The notes below the pieces were generated by a model that searched no databases, was not told the DNA's origin, and saw nothing but the letters and a program-made list of their open reading frames with translations. Position numbers and translations under genes: made by a program. Of a stretch of 64,000 nucleotides of DNA, positions 8,516 to 17,436 are shown piece by piece. The DNA is from CAVXEF01 sp963827315. Lineage in GTDB: Bacteria > Planctomycetota > Phycisphaerae > Sedimentisphaerales > Anaerobacaceae. Where the stretch lies: the NCBI GenBank assembly GCA_963827315.1, contig CAWHAL010000001.1, positions 496,001 through 560,000 of the forward strand, given 5' to 3'. Each line of letters opens with the position of its first letter. The stretch's first letter is position 1.

Positions 8516-9745
8516 ATGAGAAATGAAACAAGTTACGATACCGTGTTCGGTAAAATGGCGGTCGAGCAGGGCTTCTGCACCGATGAGGAGTTGCGCTATT
8601 CGCTCGCGGAGATAGAGGCACGCCGAAAGGTCAATCCCACCATACTCGAAGATTTAATGATTGACCTCGGTTACATCACCAGAACCCAGGCCGAAAGATT
8701 AAAGCAGGCCATCAGAGAAAGCAAGGCCGTCGTCCACCAAATCCCTGGCTATCAAGTTCTTGGGAAACTCGGCGCCGGCGCAATGGCGATAGTCTACAAA
8801 GCCAGACAGCTCAGTCTGAACCGAATCGTCGCGATAAAGGTTCTGCCTAAGCGCTTCAGTGAAAACCCCGAATATGTCGGGCGCTTTTACAAGGAAGGCC
8901 AGGCCGCCGCAAAGTTAAATCACAACAATATCGTCCAGGCAATCGACGTCGGCGAAGCGGGCGGCTACCACTACTTCGTAATGGAGTATGTCGAAGGAAA
9001 AACCATTTATGATGACCTCGCGGCCGGCAAGGTCTTTCCGGAGAACGAGGCGCTCGAGATTATCATTCAGGTCGCACGTGCACTTGCGCACGCCCACGCC
9101 AAAGGCCTTATTCACCGCGACGTAAAACCAAAGAACATAATGATAAACTCTGCCGGCGTGGTCAAACTCGCCGATATGGGTCTGGCACGCGCGACCACCG
9201 ACATCGAAGCGGCCCAGACCGAAAAGGGAAAGGCTTACGGAACACCATACTACATCGCCCCTGAGCAAATTCGGGGTGAAGTCGACATCGATGGACGCGC
9301 CGACATCTACAGTCTCGGCGCAACCTTCTACCACATGGTTACCGGAAGAGTGCCCTTTATGGCGGATGACCCCACGGATGTTATGAGAAAGCACCTCAAG
9401 GAGCAACTTGTGCCGCCGGACCATATTAACACCTCACTGTCGGCGGGGGCATCTGAAGTTATCGAAGTAATGATGGCCAAGCGAAAAGAAGACCGATACG
9501 AGAACGCCGAGGAACTCCTTGCTGACCTCGAGGCCGTCCGCGACGGCCAAACGCCTATGCGGGCCCGCACAAGATTTGACGTCTCAGTCCTCGAACAGCT
9601 CGAACAAGGCGAAGATATCACAAAGCAGCAGAATGTTTACGAGCAGCAGACCATCACCAAATACCGCACTGCGATTGTGATTTTAGGTGCCGTGGTGGCA
9701 GTATTAGGCTTAATTATTGTGTTACTCATCTTCTCCTTTCGATAA
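8516..9745 (+). CDS. Membrane-anchored Hanks-type Ser/Thr protein kinase
   Basis: 409 residues. Residues 1-75 are a small helical domain (FGKMAVEQGFCTDEELRYSLAEIE), resembling N-terminal domains of type II/IV secretion ATPases. The kinase domain spans about 78-335: glycine loop GKLGAGAM, VAIK with Lys108, catalytic HRDVKPKN (His200-Asn207), DMG instead of DFG at 220-222, and the APE motif at 248-250. A single membrane helix (about 383-406) ends the protein, so the kinase is cytoplasmic with only a very short C-terminal tail and no sensor domain. DMG variants are common in active bacterial kinases. Target unknown; the next gene encodes a phosphotransferase of the kinase-like fold. Confidence 0.92.
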   Translation: MRNETSYDTVFGKMAVEQGFCTDEELRYSLAEIEARRKVNPTILEDLMIDLGYITRTQAERLKQAIRESKAVVHQIPGYQVLGKLGAGAMAIVYKARQLSLNRIVAIKVLPKRFSENPEYVGRFYKEGQAAAKLNHNNIVQAIDVGEAGGYHYFVMEYVEGKTIYDDLAAGKVFPENEALEIIIQVARALAHAHAKGLIHRDVKPKNIMINSAGVVKLADMGLARATTDIEAAQTEKGKAYGTPYYIAPEQIRGEVDIDGRADIYSLGATFYHMVTGRVPFMADDPTDVMRKHLKEQLVPPDHINTSLSAGASEVIEVMMAKRKEDRYENAEELLADLEAVRDGQTPMRARTRFDVSVLEQLEQGEDITKQQNVYEQQTITKYRTAIVILGAVVAVLGLIIVLLIFSFR

Positions 9746-9799
9746 TTCAGCCCCACCCGGCACTTTGGACTGTCTGAATATTCAATGGTCAATTGAGCT

Positions 9800-10888
9800 A
9801 TGCCAAGAGGCGGCGCACATTTTTCTTCAAACGAGCTGGCGACGGTTCTCAGCCACTATGATATCGGTGTAATTCACGACCTTAGACCCTTGTTAGCGGG
9901 CAGCCGGCGCACGCCGAAAATGATAGTGACGGCTGAAAAAGGAAAATTCCTCCTCAAACGCCGGCCCAGAGCCAAGGATGACCTCTGCCGTGCAGCCTTC
10001 GCGCACGCCGTCCAGGTCCACCTTGCCGACAGAGACTTCCCTCTTGCCCGTCTTTTGAGTACACGGGATGAAAAAAAAACCATTTTACAGCTCGACAATC
10101 ACATTTATGAGTTCTTCGAGTTCGTTACAGGTGTTCGTTACGATGGTTCAGCCGAGGCCACTATCGATGCCGGCCTGCATCTGGCAGAGTTCCACGAATA
10201 CCTGGCTGACTTCGCCTATCAGCCGATGCCGCTGAGGGGCAGCTTCCACGATGCAACGAATGTGCGAAGACACTTGAAAACCATCGGTGCCCGGGAAACC
10301 ACCTCCCAGGACAAAGAACTGCTGAAAATCGCTGAAATTCTGATGACCCTTTACAACAAATCTTCCGTCCGCGTAAACGAGCTCGGATTCGACAGCCGGG
10401 CCGAGCAAGTCGTGCACGGCGACTGGCACCCCGGCAATATGCTCTTCTGGTATAAGCCATCCCCAAGCAGAGAAAAATCAAGGCCCGCCTCGCCCGACTC
10501 GCGGGCGAGTCGAGGCGGGCTCCTCGCCGTCATCGATTTCGATTCGGTAAAAGTCGCTCCGCCCATTACCGACTTCGCAAACGGTATGCTCCAGTTCTCA
10601 ATCGTCGGCAGCAGGCCAAACCCAGCCGACTGGCCCGCTTATCTCGACCAGGCTAAGCTCACCCAGTTCCTGAACGGCTATCAGCAGGTAATCACGCTCG
10701 ACAAAAATATGCTCAATTCCCTCCTCGATTTGATGATTGAGACTATGATAGCCGAGGCTGTGCTGCCGATTGCAGAAACAGGCTTTTTCGGCAACCTGAC
10801 AGGCCTCGATTTCCTGAAAATGATTCGCCGAAAAACCGAGTGGATTGACAAAAACCGAGACAAACTAACCGAGGCTATGCAGTCTTAG
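9800..10888 (+). CDS. Aminoglycoside-phosphotransferase-like (CotS/HSK2 type) kinase
   Basis: 362-residue protein of the APH/choline-kinase fold. The catalytic loop is VVHGDWHPGNMLFW (HGDxHPxN) and the metal-binding motif is AVIDFDSV (IDFD). Small-molecule phosphorylation (choline, homoserine or similar) is typical for the family; drug resistance should not be assumed. Between these two motifs lies a 13-residue insert rich in Arg, Ser and Pro, encoded by a GC-rich palindrome (10483-10520), apparently a mobile mini-repeat accommodated in frame. The gene follows the kinase gene by 54 bp on the same strand. Confidence 0.78.
   Translation: MPRGGAHFSSNELATVLSHYDIGVIHDLRPLLAGSRRTPKMIVTAEKGKFLLKRRPRAKDDLCRAAFAHAVQVHLADRDFPLARLLSTRDEKKTILQLDNHIYEFFEFVTGVRYDGSAEATIDAGLHLAEFHEYLADFAYQPMPLRGSFHDATNVRRHLKTIGARETTSQDKELLKIAEILMTLYNKSSVRVNELGFDSRAEQVVHGDWHPGNMLFWYKPSPSREKSRPASPDSRASRGGLLAVIDFDSVKVAPPITDFANGMLQFSIVGSRPNPADWPAYLDQAKLTQFLNGYQQVITLDKNMLNSLLDLMIETMIAEAVLPIAETGFFGNLTGLDFLKMIRRKTEWIDKNRDKLTEAMQS
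10483..10520. repeat. GC-rich palindromic insert inside a coding region
   Basis: Imperfect inverted repeat: arms GCCCGCCTCG and CGAGGCGGGC enclose CGACTCGC/GCGAGTCG pairings with a 3-4 nt bulge. It adds about 13 codons between the catalytic loop and IDFD motif of the phosphotransferase, where the family normally has a short loop. Confidence 0.6.
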
Positions 10889-10981
10889 CCGCGTATTCGG
10901 CACAGCATTCCTTGAAGGTTCCGCACTTTTCGGGAATTTCATTGCAAAATCCCCGTCCATTGTTGAAAATAAATCAGCGAT

Positions 10982-12607
10982 ATGATTTTTACCCTGCACA
11001 GATATATATTTCGGGAGATATTCAGGGTCTTTGTCCTGGCTGCGGTGGCACTTGTCTTGATTCTGAGTCTCGGCAGCATTCTGCGGCCCATCCAGGAGTA
11101 CGGCGTCGGGCCCCGACAGGTGATTTACCTTATCGGTTATTTTCTGCCCATTACTCTGACCTTCGTGCTGCCTATGGCTGCCTTGTTTGCTACAGCACTG
11201 GTTTATGGCCGATTCGCCGCCGATAATGAGCTTGACGCCTGCAGGGCCAGTGGAGTGCCACTGATGACCCTCGTTTATCCGGGCCTGGCGCTGGCGATTA
11301 TGGTCGCCATCGCAAATCTCATCTTAAGTTTCCACGTTATGCCCCTCTTTGTACACCGTGCCGAAAAATCCCTGAAGGCTGACGCAAAACAGATACTTTT
11401 CAGAAATATCCAGCAAAGAGGCTATTATAAACCACCCGGCACAGACTCCAGAATTTACGCCGACTACGCAGATGCCGAAAACGACACCCTCGCAGGGGTA
11501 ATAATCGCAGATGTTAAAGAAGCCCGGATTGAAAAGATTATCACCGCAGAATCCGCCACTATCCGTTTCAATCCGCACGAAACATTCAACGAAGTGCTGA
11601 TAACGACACGCAACCCATATCAAATGGCCTCTGAGGACCTGACTGGCTTTTCCGCCGAATCAATGGTACTGACCTTGGAGTTTCCGCCTCTGTTGGGCGA
11701 TGACATAAAGTTCAAAAAAATCCGCGAAATGAAAAAAATTAAGCTCGCGCCTGTTCTATTCTACCCTGTCGAAAAGCTCGCTCGCCGGACCTACGCCCAG
11801 TTCACCGCAGAGCTGCTCGCGCAGGATATTCGCTCCGCCTGGGGACACCTTACGGTGGATGGAATCAATAGCCCCGGCAGCAGCTTTTATAATCTCCACA
11901 GCGACAAAAAAATTGTCGAATTTACAGCAACTCAATGCGTCCCGCGCGAGGAAAAAAAAGTTCAGCTTTCAGGCGATGTTGTGGTCATTGAGTATGATGC
12001 AGTCAGTAAACAGACGCTCCGGGAGTTGCACTGTACAAAGGCAGTGCTCGATATCGAGGGCGACGAGCTGGCACCGACTCTGACTATGACGCTTTTCAAC
12101 GCAACCTGGCGGCGGCCGGACGGCTCCAGCGGACTGGACCGAAGACCGGTTATAAGAGGCCTGATTTTGCCAAGGGCGGTAACGGATGTATTTAAAACCC
12201 CGGACATTCTCAATTCCATAAGGGACGATTATATCGCCTCAGCCTTAAAAACCGAACCGGGTCCGGCACTGAATAGCCTCCGGCAAAAGCTCAAGGCAAA
12301 AATCCGCGATACCCTCGCTCAAATAGAAGCAGAGGTCCATTCCAGACTCGTATTCGGAATAGGCTGTATACCGATGATTATGATTGGAATAGCGCTGGGC
12401 ATCATCAAAAAGCAGGGCCATCCGCTCAGCGCCTTTGGCGTAAGCTCAATACCTGCCGCATTGCTGGTGGTCTGTATTATGATGGGAAAGAACATTGCCA
12501 AGAATCCCGACTCGATAACCTTCTCTGGCGTAATACTGATGTGGGTGGGCCTGGTAGTTTTGTTCCTCCTGGCTGGCGGAATATATCGAAAGTTATTGAA
12601 AAATTAA
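10982..12607 (+). CDS. lptF: LptF/LptG-family permease (LptF-like)
   Basis: 541-residue YjgP/YjgQ-family membrane protein. LptF and LptG form the inner-membrane part of the LptB2FG transporter that extracts LPS and passes it to the periplasmic bridge. The N-terminal amphipathic start IFTLHRYIFREIFRVFVLAAV and GRFAADNELDACRASGV (cytoplasmic coupling helix region) are diagnostic; three C-terminal helices (about 450-540) end the protein. The periplasmic part (about 120-450) is larger than in E. coli LptF (366 residues in total), as in other planctomycete relatives. It lies in tandem with a second family member, so the two probably heterodimerise. No lptB or lptC is in the window. Confidence 0.85.
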   Translation: MIFTLHRYIFREIFRVFVLAAVALVLILSLGSILRPIQEYGVGPRQVIYLIGYFLPITLTFVLPMAALFATALVYGRFAADNELDACRASGVPLMTLVYPGLALAIMVAIANLILSFHVMPLFVHRAEKSLKADAKQILFRNIQQRGYYKPPGTDSRIYADYADAENDTLAGVIIADVKEARIEKIITAESATIRFNPHETFNEVLITTRNPYQMASEDLTGFSAESMVLTLEFPPLLGDDIKFKKIREMKKIKLAPVLFYPVEKLARRTYAQFTAELLAQDIRSAWGHLTVDGINSPGSSFYNLHSDKKIVEFTATQCVPREEKKVQLSGDVVVIEYDAVSKQTLRELHCTKAVLDIEGDELAPTLTMTLFNATWRRPDGSSGLDRRPVIRGLILPRAVTDVFKTPDILNSIRDDYIASALKTEPGPALNSLRQKLKAKIRDTLAQIEAEVHSRLVFGIGCIPMIMIGIALGIIKKQGHPLSAFGVSSIPAALLVVCIMMGKNIAKNPDSITFSGVILMWVGLVVLFLLAGGIYRKLLKN

Positions 12608-12627
12608 TACCGACTTGTAGTGAGCTT

Positions 12628-12644
12628 GCCCGCCGCAGGCGGGC
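12628..12644. repeat. 17-bp palindrome (GCCCGCC-GCA-GGCGGGC)
   Basis: Perfect 7-bp arms with a 3-nt centre in the 48-bp gap between the lptF and lptG genes. Member of the CGCC-NNN-GGCG palindrome family of this window. Its position 12 bp before the lptG start could affect translation of lptG by RNA folding. Confidence 0.65.
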
Positions 12645-12655
12645 TTGCCGAACCT

Positions 12656-13756
12656 ATGAAAATACTGGATAAATACGTCGCAAAAAATTTCCTGATAGGA
12701 TACGCCATCTCCTTTTGCGTACTCATAGGATTGCGAATAATCATCGATTTGTTTGTCAATCTCGATGAATTTACCGAGCATGCCAACCTCGGCACCTTCG
12801 CTGTCGTCGGAAATATACTGGGCTTTTACTGCATTCACACCACTCTTTATTTTCGCGATTTTGCCGGGATGATAACCGTCGTCGCTGCTGCCTTTTCGCT
12901 GGGCAAAATGGTTCGCTCAAACGAGCTGGTCGCCGTTATGGCCTCCGGCGTCAGCCTGAAACGCGTGATTGTGCCAATAGGAATTCTGGCGGTATTGCTG
13001 ACGGTTATATTGGTAATTGACCAGGAATTATTGATACCGCCGCTCAGCGACAAACTCGTGCGAGGCCAGGATGCCCTGCCGGGACAGGAAACGTATGATG
13101 TTTGGTTCATCGCCGACGCCAACGGCTCGCTAATCTGCTCCCGAAAATTCTACGTCAAGACCTCAACGCTCGAGAATCCTACTATCATCACACGTCAAAG
13201 AAAACCAGGCGCAGCATTTTGGCAGCTCACAGGCTGGATATCAGCCGAAAAGGCCGTTTATAACCATCAGACCGACCGCTGGGATTTAATCAACGGCTTT
13301 CTCATCCAAAAAGACGACCCCGCAGGGGCAAGGCGGATTTCGTATTTCTCCACCGACATTACGCCCAGGGACATACCCGTACGCCGAAAGTCAGAACATA
13401 AAACCCTGCTCAGTTCCCGGCAGTTGACCGCTCTCGCGGCCCAAAAGACAAAAATCAAAGACCTCGCTCAGCTTTACAGCCAGAGGCATTTCCGAATCAC
13501 CGAGCCCATCATCAATCTCGTGATGCTTATGATAGGCCTTCCCATTCTGGTTTGTCGCGACCCAAAGTCAATGAAGTCTGCTATTATGATAAGTTTCGCT
13601 GCAACAGTCGCCTGCTTCATCACTACTTTCGTGTGCAAGATGTTCGCCACCGAAGCCATTTTCGCAGGAAAAGTCATACCGGAGTTCTGGGCCTGGCTGC
13701 CCGTCTTTATCTTCGCTCCGGTAGCTTTTATCGAGCTGGACTCAATGAAAACATAG
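12656..13756 (+). CDS. lptG: LptF/LptG-family permease (LptG-like)
   Basis: 366-residue YjgP/YjgQ-family permease, the usual length of LptG. It starts MKILDKYVAKNFLIGYAISF; an upstream in-frame ATG at 12620 would translate the palindrome at 12628-12644, so 12656 is preferred. Helices are near 12-35, 50-80 and 95-118, then a periplasmic domain (about 120-280), then three more helices ending about residue 362. SLGKMVRSNELVAVMASGVSLKRV is the conserved coupling-helix segment. Pairs with the preceding lptF-like protein for lipopolysaccharide export. Confidence 0.86.
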   Translation: MKILDKYVAKNFLIGYAISFCVLIGLRIIIDLFVNLDEFTEHANLGTFAVVGNILGFYCIHTTLYFRDFAGMITVVAAAFSLGKMVRSNELVAVMASGVSLKRVIVPIGILAVLLTVILVIDQELLIPPLSDKLVRGQDALPGQETYDVWFIADANGSLICSRKFYVKTSTLENPTIITRQRKPGAAFWQLTGWISAEKAVYNHQTDRWDLINGFLIQKDDPAGARRISYFSTDITPRDIPVRRKSEHKTLLSSRQLTALAAQKTKIKDLAQLYSQRHFRITEPIINLVMLMIGLPILVCRDPKSMKSAIMISFAATVACFITTFVCKMFATEAIFAGKVIPEFWAWLPVFIFAPVAFIELDSMKT

Positions 13757-13845
13757 TTTGGACTGAAGCTAATGAGCGCAGCGATGAAGCACGGTTGAGC
13801 CGAATTACTGGTGTTGTTGGGGCAGGATACCTGAGTTGCTGTGCT

Positions 13846-14523
13846 CTAAAAAGCGACCTTCAACGAAATGCCGAGTACGTTGGTCTCTTTCCAGTTCGCG
13901 CCCGACTTGGTCGAGTCCAGCATATAATAAATCTCACCTTTTATGTTCTTTGTCAAATCGACGAAAAACCCCGACCAAAACCTGTTCTTATCAAACCTTT
14001 CCCCGGCAAGATTCAGAAATACTTCGTCCGCAAGATAAGGTTGTAGTTTAAACTGTGTGAGTTCAACTGGCAATCTGACCGTGACTTTGTTTCTGTATCG
14101 CCAGATATCTTTCTGAATTTCTCTGTCTCTATATTCCAGTCTTGACCTGTCGCTGACATCGAGGCCAAAGAGTTTGCTTGTCAGCGTGGCGTTCAGATGT
14201 GGCCGGTGTTCCTCTCGCCATATGCCCTTAGCATCTTCTTCGGAAATTTGCCTGTAGTTGAATCCCACACTTACCCAGTCTGCCATACCTTTGTACACGA
14301 ATCCCAAATCGGTATGATGGTAATAAAAGTGCCCGGCATTATCACCGAACTTGATTTCCTCCTCAAATGTGGCTGCCCAGTTCTTGCTGAGATTGACGGA
14401 GGCTCCGGCAGTGCTCCAGAATTGAAAATCTCCGTCATCGAATCCAAAACAAGGAACGTCAAAAAAATATGATGTGACCAGCACCGCAACCACATAAACT
14501 GCAATTGTCTGTAGCCTGTTCAT
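13846..14523 (-). CDS. DUF2490 outer-membrane beta-barrel protein
   Basis: 225 residues with an N-terminal signal peptide (hydrophobic segment about 7-25, predicted cleavage after CFG). The rest alternates polar and hydrophobic residues as in beta-barrel strands and ends in Phe (SLKVAF), a typical outer-membrane C-terminal signature. DFQFWSTAGASVNLSKNWAATFEEEIKFGD at the start and FDKNRFWSGFFVDLTKNIKGEIYYML near the end match the DUF2490 family. Function unknown. It converges with lptG, with about 90 bp between the stops. Confidence 0.75.
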   Translation of the reverse strand: MNRLQTIAVYVVAVLVTSYFFDVPCFGFDDGDFQFWSTAGASVNLSKNWAATFEEEIKFGDNAGHFYYHHTDLGFVYKGMADWVSVGFNYRQISEEDAKGIWREEHRPHLNATLTSKLFGLDVSDRSRLEYRDREIQKDIWRYRNKVTVRLPVELTQFKLQPYLADEVFLNLAGERFDKNRFWSGFFVDLTKNIKGEIYYMLDSTKSGANWKETNVLGISLKVAF

Positions 14524-14924
14524 TGGAGGGTTATTATATAAAGCGTATCCCGATGATGCAAACTGTTCTTGAGCGTTACGCCGACTGAAATTACCTCAGA
14601 ACTGTCATCCTGAACGAAGTGAAGGACTTGGAATCCATCGAAACTGAAAACTTAAACCTGAAAGTCCAAAACCACAGCCGAAAAGTCAAAAGTCGTTAGT
14701 TTTGTCCGTCGCAAATAAAGGTGATGAACTACCAGATGGCTTTGGCTTTTGGGTTCTCCATCTTAAAGTCGGCGATCGAGCTGCAGGGACTGGTGGCAAT
14801 GATATCATTTTTTGAAAACCTCTGTGAATGACCAATGCGTTTGGATAGTCCGCCCTTAGCCCGCCTCCCCTCGACAGGAGCACTCACCCCCTATCATAAT
14901 GTCGTAACCTTCATATTGTGTATA
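14524..14924. other. Intergenic region with a mini-repeat
   Basis: No supported gene. It holds the palindromic mini-repeat TCCTGAACGAAGTGAAGGA (14608-14626), related to the CTGAGCGAAGTCGAAGG elements at 19964 and 20637. On the minus strand about 14731-14860 is an open frame ending in TAG that reads like a protein C-terminus, possibly a gene remnant; it is too short to identify. Confidence 0.4.
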
Positions 14925-15467
14925 TCAGACACAATTCGTCTTGCTCTCAACTGTGACTCCATTCAGTTGAGCGAAATCGTGTGCGTATGTTGAATCACGG
15001 AAGAGGAGATACAATCTTCCGGGAACCACGGCATCCCCTTCCCAGTGAAATTCGATGGGTAGACCTAACAGACAACACTTTCCGACTTTCTTCCTTAGCC
15101 GTACAATCGTGCCCCACATGGCTCGATAGGTTAGAAAAATCCAAATGAGAGGTAGAAGAAAAACGATGACTTTGTCCTCAAAAGAATCTGTTTCTGTCAA
15201 GATGTAACCAATAATGGGTATTCCCATAATGAACGATAAAAAAGCAGCAACGCCATACGCAAGGCAGCGGGAACTCCTCAGGTGGTAATGGGCGCAATTC
15301 CCGCAATATGGAACATCACAACCAGTTTTCCGATACGTTCGGACAGGAAGACCTTTCCAACCCTCACAGAAGACAAATAATGTAGTATCGGCTGGCATGC
15401 CGCAGCATATACACCTTTGGGGAAAACGCAATACTTCCAAGGAGTCGGATAATCGCACCTTGTACAT
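14925..15467 (-). CDS. Hypothetical membrane protein with N-terminal CxxC pairs
   Basis: 180 residues, not recognised. The N-terminal part has two cysteine pairs, CICCGMP (about 19-25) and CGNCAHYH (about 55-62), that could bind zinc. Two membrane helices follow (about 68-88 and 97-115), then a soluble C-terminal part of about 60 residues. The stop region is preceded by normal coding composition. It stands alone between two intergenic stretches. Confidence 0.6.
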   Translation of the reverse strand: MYKVRLSDSLEVLRFPQRCICCGMPADTTLFVFCEGWKGLPVRTYRKTGCDVPYCGNCAHYHLRSSRCLAYGVAAFLSFIMGIPIIGYILTETDSFEDKVIVFLLPLIWIFLTYRAMWGTIVRLRKKVGKCCLLGLPIEFHWEGDAVVPGRLYLLFRDSTYAHDFAQLNGVTVESKTNCV

Positions 15468-15862
15468 GATAGTCGGGGCCTCGCCCTCATCTCTTTCAAT
15501 CGCACGCCGCTAATTCTGCCAACTAACGATTGGCCCTATATAGTTCCATACAAAATGGAAACTTTCATCGTTTAGGAACACAATCTTTTTTTTCCGTACA
15601 TAGACAGAAGTCTCCACGAATTTGCTGCCAGTATTTTATCCTCTCTTAACGCAACAGCATCCGCATTGGCTGAAGGGTTCGGTCAAATGGGTTAAAGGCA
15701 AGGCCAAGAATCTCTAACGTATGTAATACCCATAATCTCTTTATCCTCGCTTAATTGCTATTTATTATACCACCCCAACTGTCACTGGCACAACGAAAAT
15801 TTTCTTTCGCGAAAACCTCCCCTTTTGGTGGAATCAATGAACAACGAACTATGAACAATGAA
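15468..15862. other. Intergenic region upstream of no plus-strand gene
   Basis: About 395 bp without a supported gene. Near the thiC end (15836-15866) it carries a short run built from GAAC(T)ATGAAC units, the same simple sequence that flanks the phased-T-tract repeats at 29600-29660, 57450-57465 and 60180-60196. Confidence 0.4.
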
Positions 15863-17164
15863 CTATTTTATCGCCTTGCGAATTTCCTTATTTATCCTTA
15901 CGCTGCACCAGTCTCTGCCGCACATCGAGCAGTAATCAGCCGACATCGGCTCCTTTATACCGGCCTCTTCGCACGGCTCGTTGTGCAGCCTCTCAGCAGT
16001 CTGTGGGTCGAGCGACTTGGCTAAATGTGTCTTCCAGTCAAGATTGCTCCTGGCAATGCTCAATTCTTTGTCCCGCTCACAGGCGTTTTTTAGTCCACGA
16101 GCCACATCGGCTGCGTGCGCAGCAATCTTTGACGCTATCACACCCGCTCGCACGTCTTCGATATTTGGCAGGCCCAAATGTTCTCTCGGCGTAACATAGC
16201 ACAAAAATGATGCCCCGTAAAACGCCGCCGCCGTCCCACCAATCGCCGATGTTATATGGTCGTAGCCGGCTGCAATATCGGTCACCAAAGGCCCGAGCAC
16301 ATAAAACGGTGCCCCGTGGCAAATCCGCTGCTGGATTTCCATATTGTACTGTATCTGGTCAAACGGCACGTGTCCCGGCCCTTCGACCATAACCTGACAG
16401 CCTGCCTCCTGTGCTCTCGTCGTAAGTTCGCCCAGTGTTTCCAGCTCAGCAATCTGAGCCGCATCCGTCGCATCGGCTATTGCACCAGGCCGAAGCCCGT
16501 CACCTAACGAGAAACATACATCATATTCCGCCATCAGCTCGCACAAATCATCGAACATCTCATAGAGCGGATTCTGCTTATTGTGATACAGCATCCATTT
16601 GGCTAATAGCGCACCGCCCCGACTGACAATGCCGCAAACTCGGCTTTCCAGCAGCGGCAAATGTTCTCTCAGCACACCGGCGTGAATTGTAAAAAAGTCA
16701 ACCCCCTGTTTCGCCTGTTTCTCGATAACCTGCAAAATTATCTTCTCATCGACGTCTTCGACGCTTCTGCCTGCTATCACCTGATAAATCGGCACCGTGC
16801 CGAAAGGCACTGGGCACTGCGCCAGTAGTTTTTCGCGTGTATCATCGAGGTCGCCGCCGGTGCTTAAGTCCATAATCGCATCGGCCCCCGCCTCAAGTGC
16901 TGCCCTCATCTTTTCAATCTCAGCTTCTACCGACGAGCGAACGCTGCTCGTGCCGATATTTGCGTTTATCTTGGTACGCAGTGCTCGCCCGATGCCGATT
17001 GCTTTGAGGTTAGTTTTGAGATGCAGTTTGTTTGCCGGTATTACCAGCCGACCAGCCGCAATCTCCTCCCTGATAAATTCAGCATCGACCCCTTCAGCCT
17101 CAGCCACATGCCTCATCTGCGTGGTGATTGTCCCTTTTTTTGCCGATTGTAGTTGCGTAGCCAT
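15863..17164 (-). CDS. thiC: Phosphomethylpyrimidine synthase
   Basis: 433-residue radical-SAM enzyme that converts aminoimidazole ribotide to HMP-phosphate for thiamine synthesis. The cluster-binding motif is at the C-terminus, CSMCGRDWC (Cys412, Cys415, Cys420), the CxxCxxxxC pattern unique to ThiC. Core blocks include IMDLSTGGD, EGPGHVPFDQI and SAIGGTAAAFYGASFLCYVTPREHLGLP. The start at 17164 is chosen for the GGAG ribosome-binding site a few bases upstream. It is shorter than E. coli ThiC because it lacks the long N-terminal domain, as in many non-proteobacterial forms. Expression is controlled by a TPP riboswitch with a terminator. Confidence 0.96.
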   Translation of the reverse strand: MATQLQSAKKGTITTQMRHVAEAEGVDAEFIREEIAAGRLVIPANKLHLKTNLKAIGIGRALRTKINANIGTSSVRSSVEAEIEKMRAALEAGADAIMDLSTGGDLDDTREKLLAQCPVPFGTVPIYQVIAGRSVEDVDEKIILQVIEKQAKQGVDFFTIHAGVLREHLPLLESRVCGIVSRGGALLAKWMLYHNKQNPLYEMFDDLCELMAEYDVCFSLGDGLRPGAIADATDAAQIAELETLGELTTRAQEAGCQVMVEGPGHVPFDQIQYNMEIQQRICHGAPFYVLGPLVTDIAAGYDHITSAIGGTAAAFYGASFLCYVTPREHLGLPNIEDVRAGVIASKIAAHAADVARGLKNACERDKELSIARSNLDWKTHLAKSLDPQTAERLHNEPCEEAGIKEPMSADYCSMCGRDWCSVRINKEIRKAIK

Positions 17165-17183
17165 TTTTTTCTCCATCCGAAAA

Positions 17184-17209
17184 CAAAAATCGCTTCCGTA
17201 GGAAGCGAC
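17184..17209 (-). terminator. Attenuator hairpin between TPP riboswitch and thiC
   Basis: On the minus strand a 7-bp stem (CGCTTCC / GGAAGCG, 17201-17207 with 17191-17197) with a 3-nt loop is followed by five T. It lies between the riboswitch and the thiC start, so ligand binding probably favours termination. Confidence 0.75.
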
Positions 17210-17237
17210 TTTTGAACCAACTACCGAATTTCAGCCA

Positions 17238-17361
17238 GCTGCATCACTTTCCTACGCAGGCATACCCCCCTGCTTTCTTGCGAAAGCAAGAAGGGGGGCT
17301 GTCCTGATCAGGTTCAAAGGGTTTTTTCTCAGACCCGCCGACTGGCAGACCACCCCTAGTG
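17238..17361 (-). promoter_or_regulatory. TPP riboswitch (THI element)
   Basis: Minus-strand sequence carries the conserved THI-box parts in order: CTGAGA, then CCCTTTGAACCTGATCAGG, a variable arm of GC-rich complementary sequence (GGGGGG paired with CCCCCC around a GCTTTCGCAAGAAAGC hairpin), then TATGCCTGCGTAGGAAAGTG. This is the thi aptamer. It sits directly upstream of thiC and its terminator. The elongated P3-type arm is within known variation. Confidence 0.93.
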
Positions 17362-17436
17362 AACTAATCTTAATTATACATTATCACTTCTGGTGGTCAA
17401 GCAATATCCAGCCAGGTAAGGTGGGTTCTTTCGTTT

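Noticed and set aside
14731..14860. Minus-strand frame reading like the C-terminus of a protein (ending KMENPKAKAIW).
   Set aside because: About 40 codons with no start and no recognisable family; possible gene remnant but not supportable as a feature.
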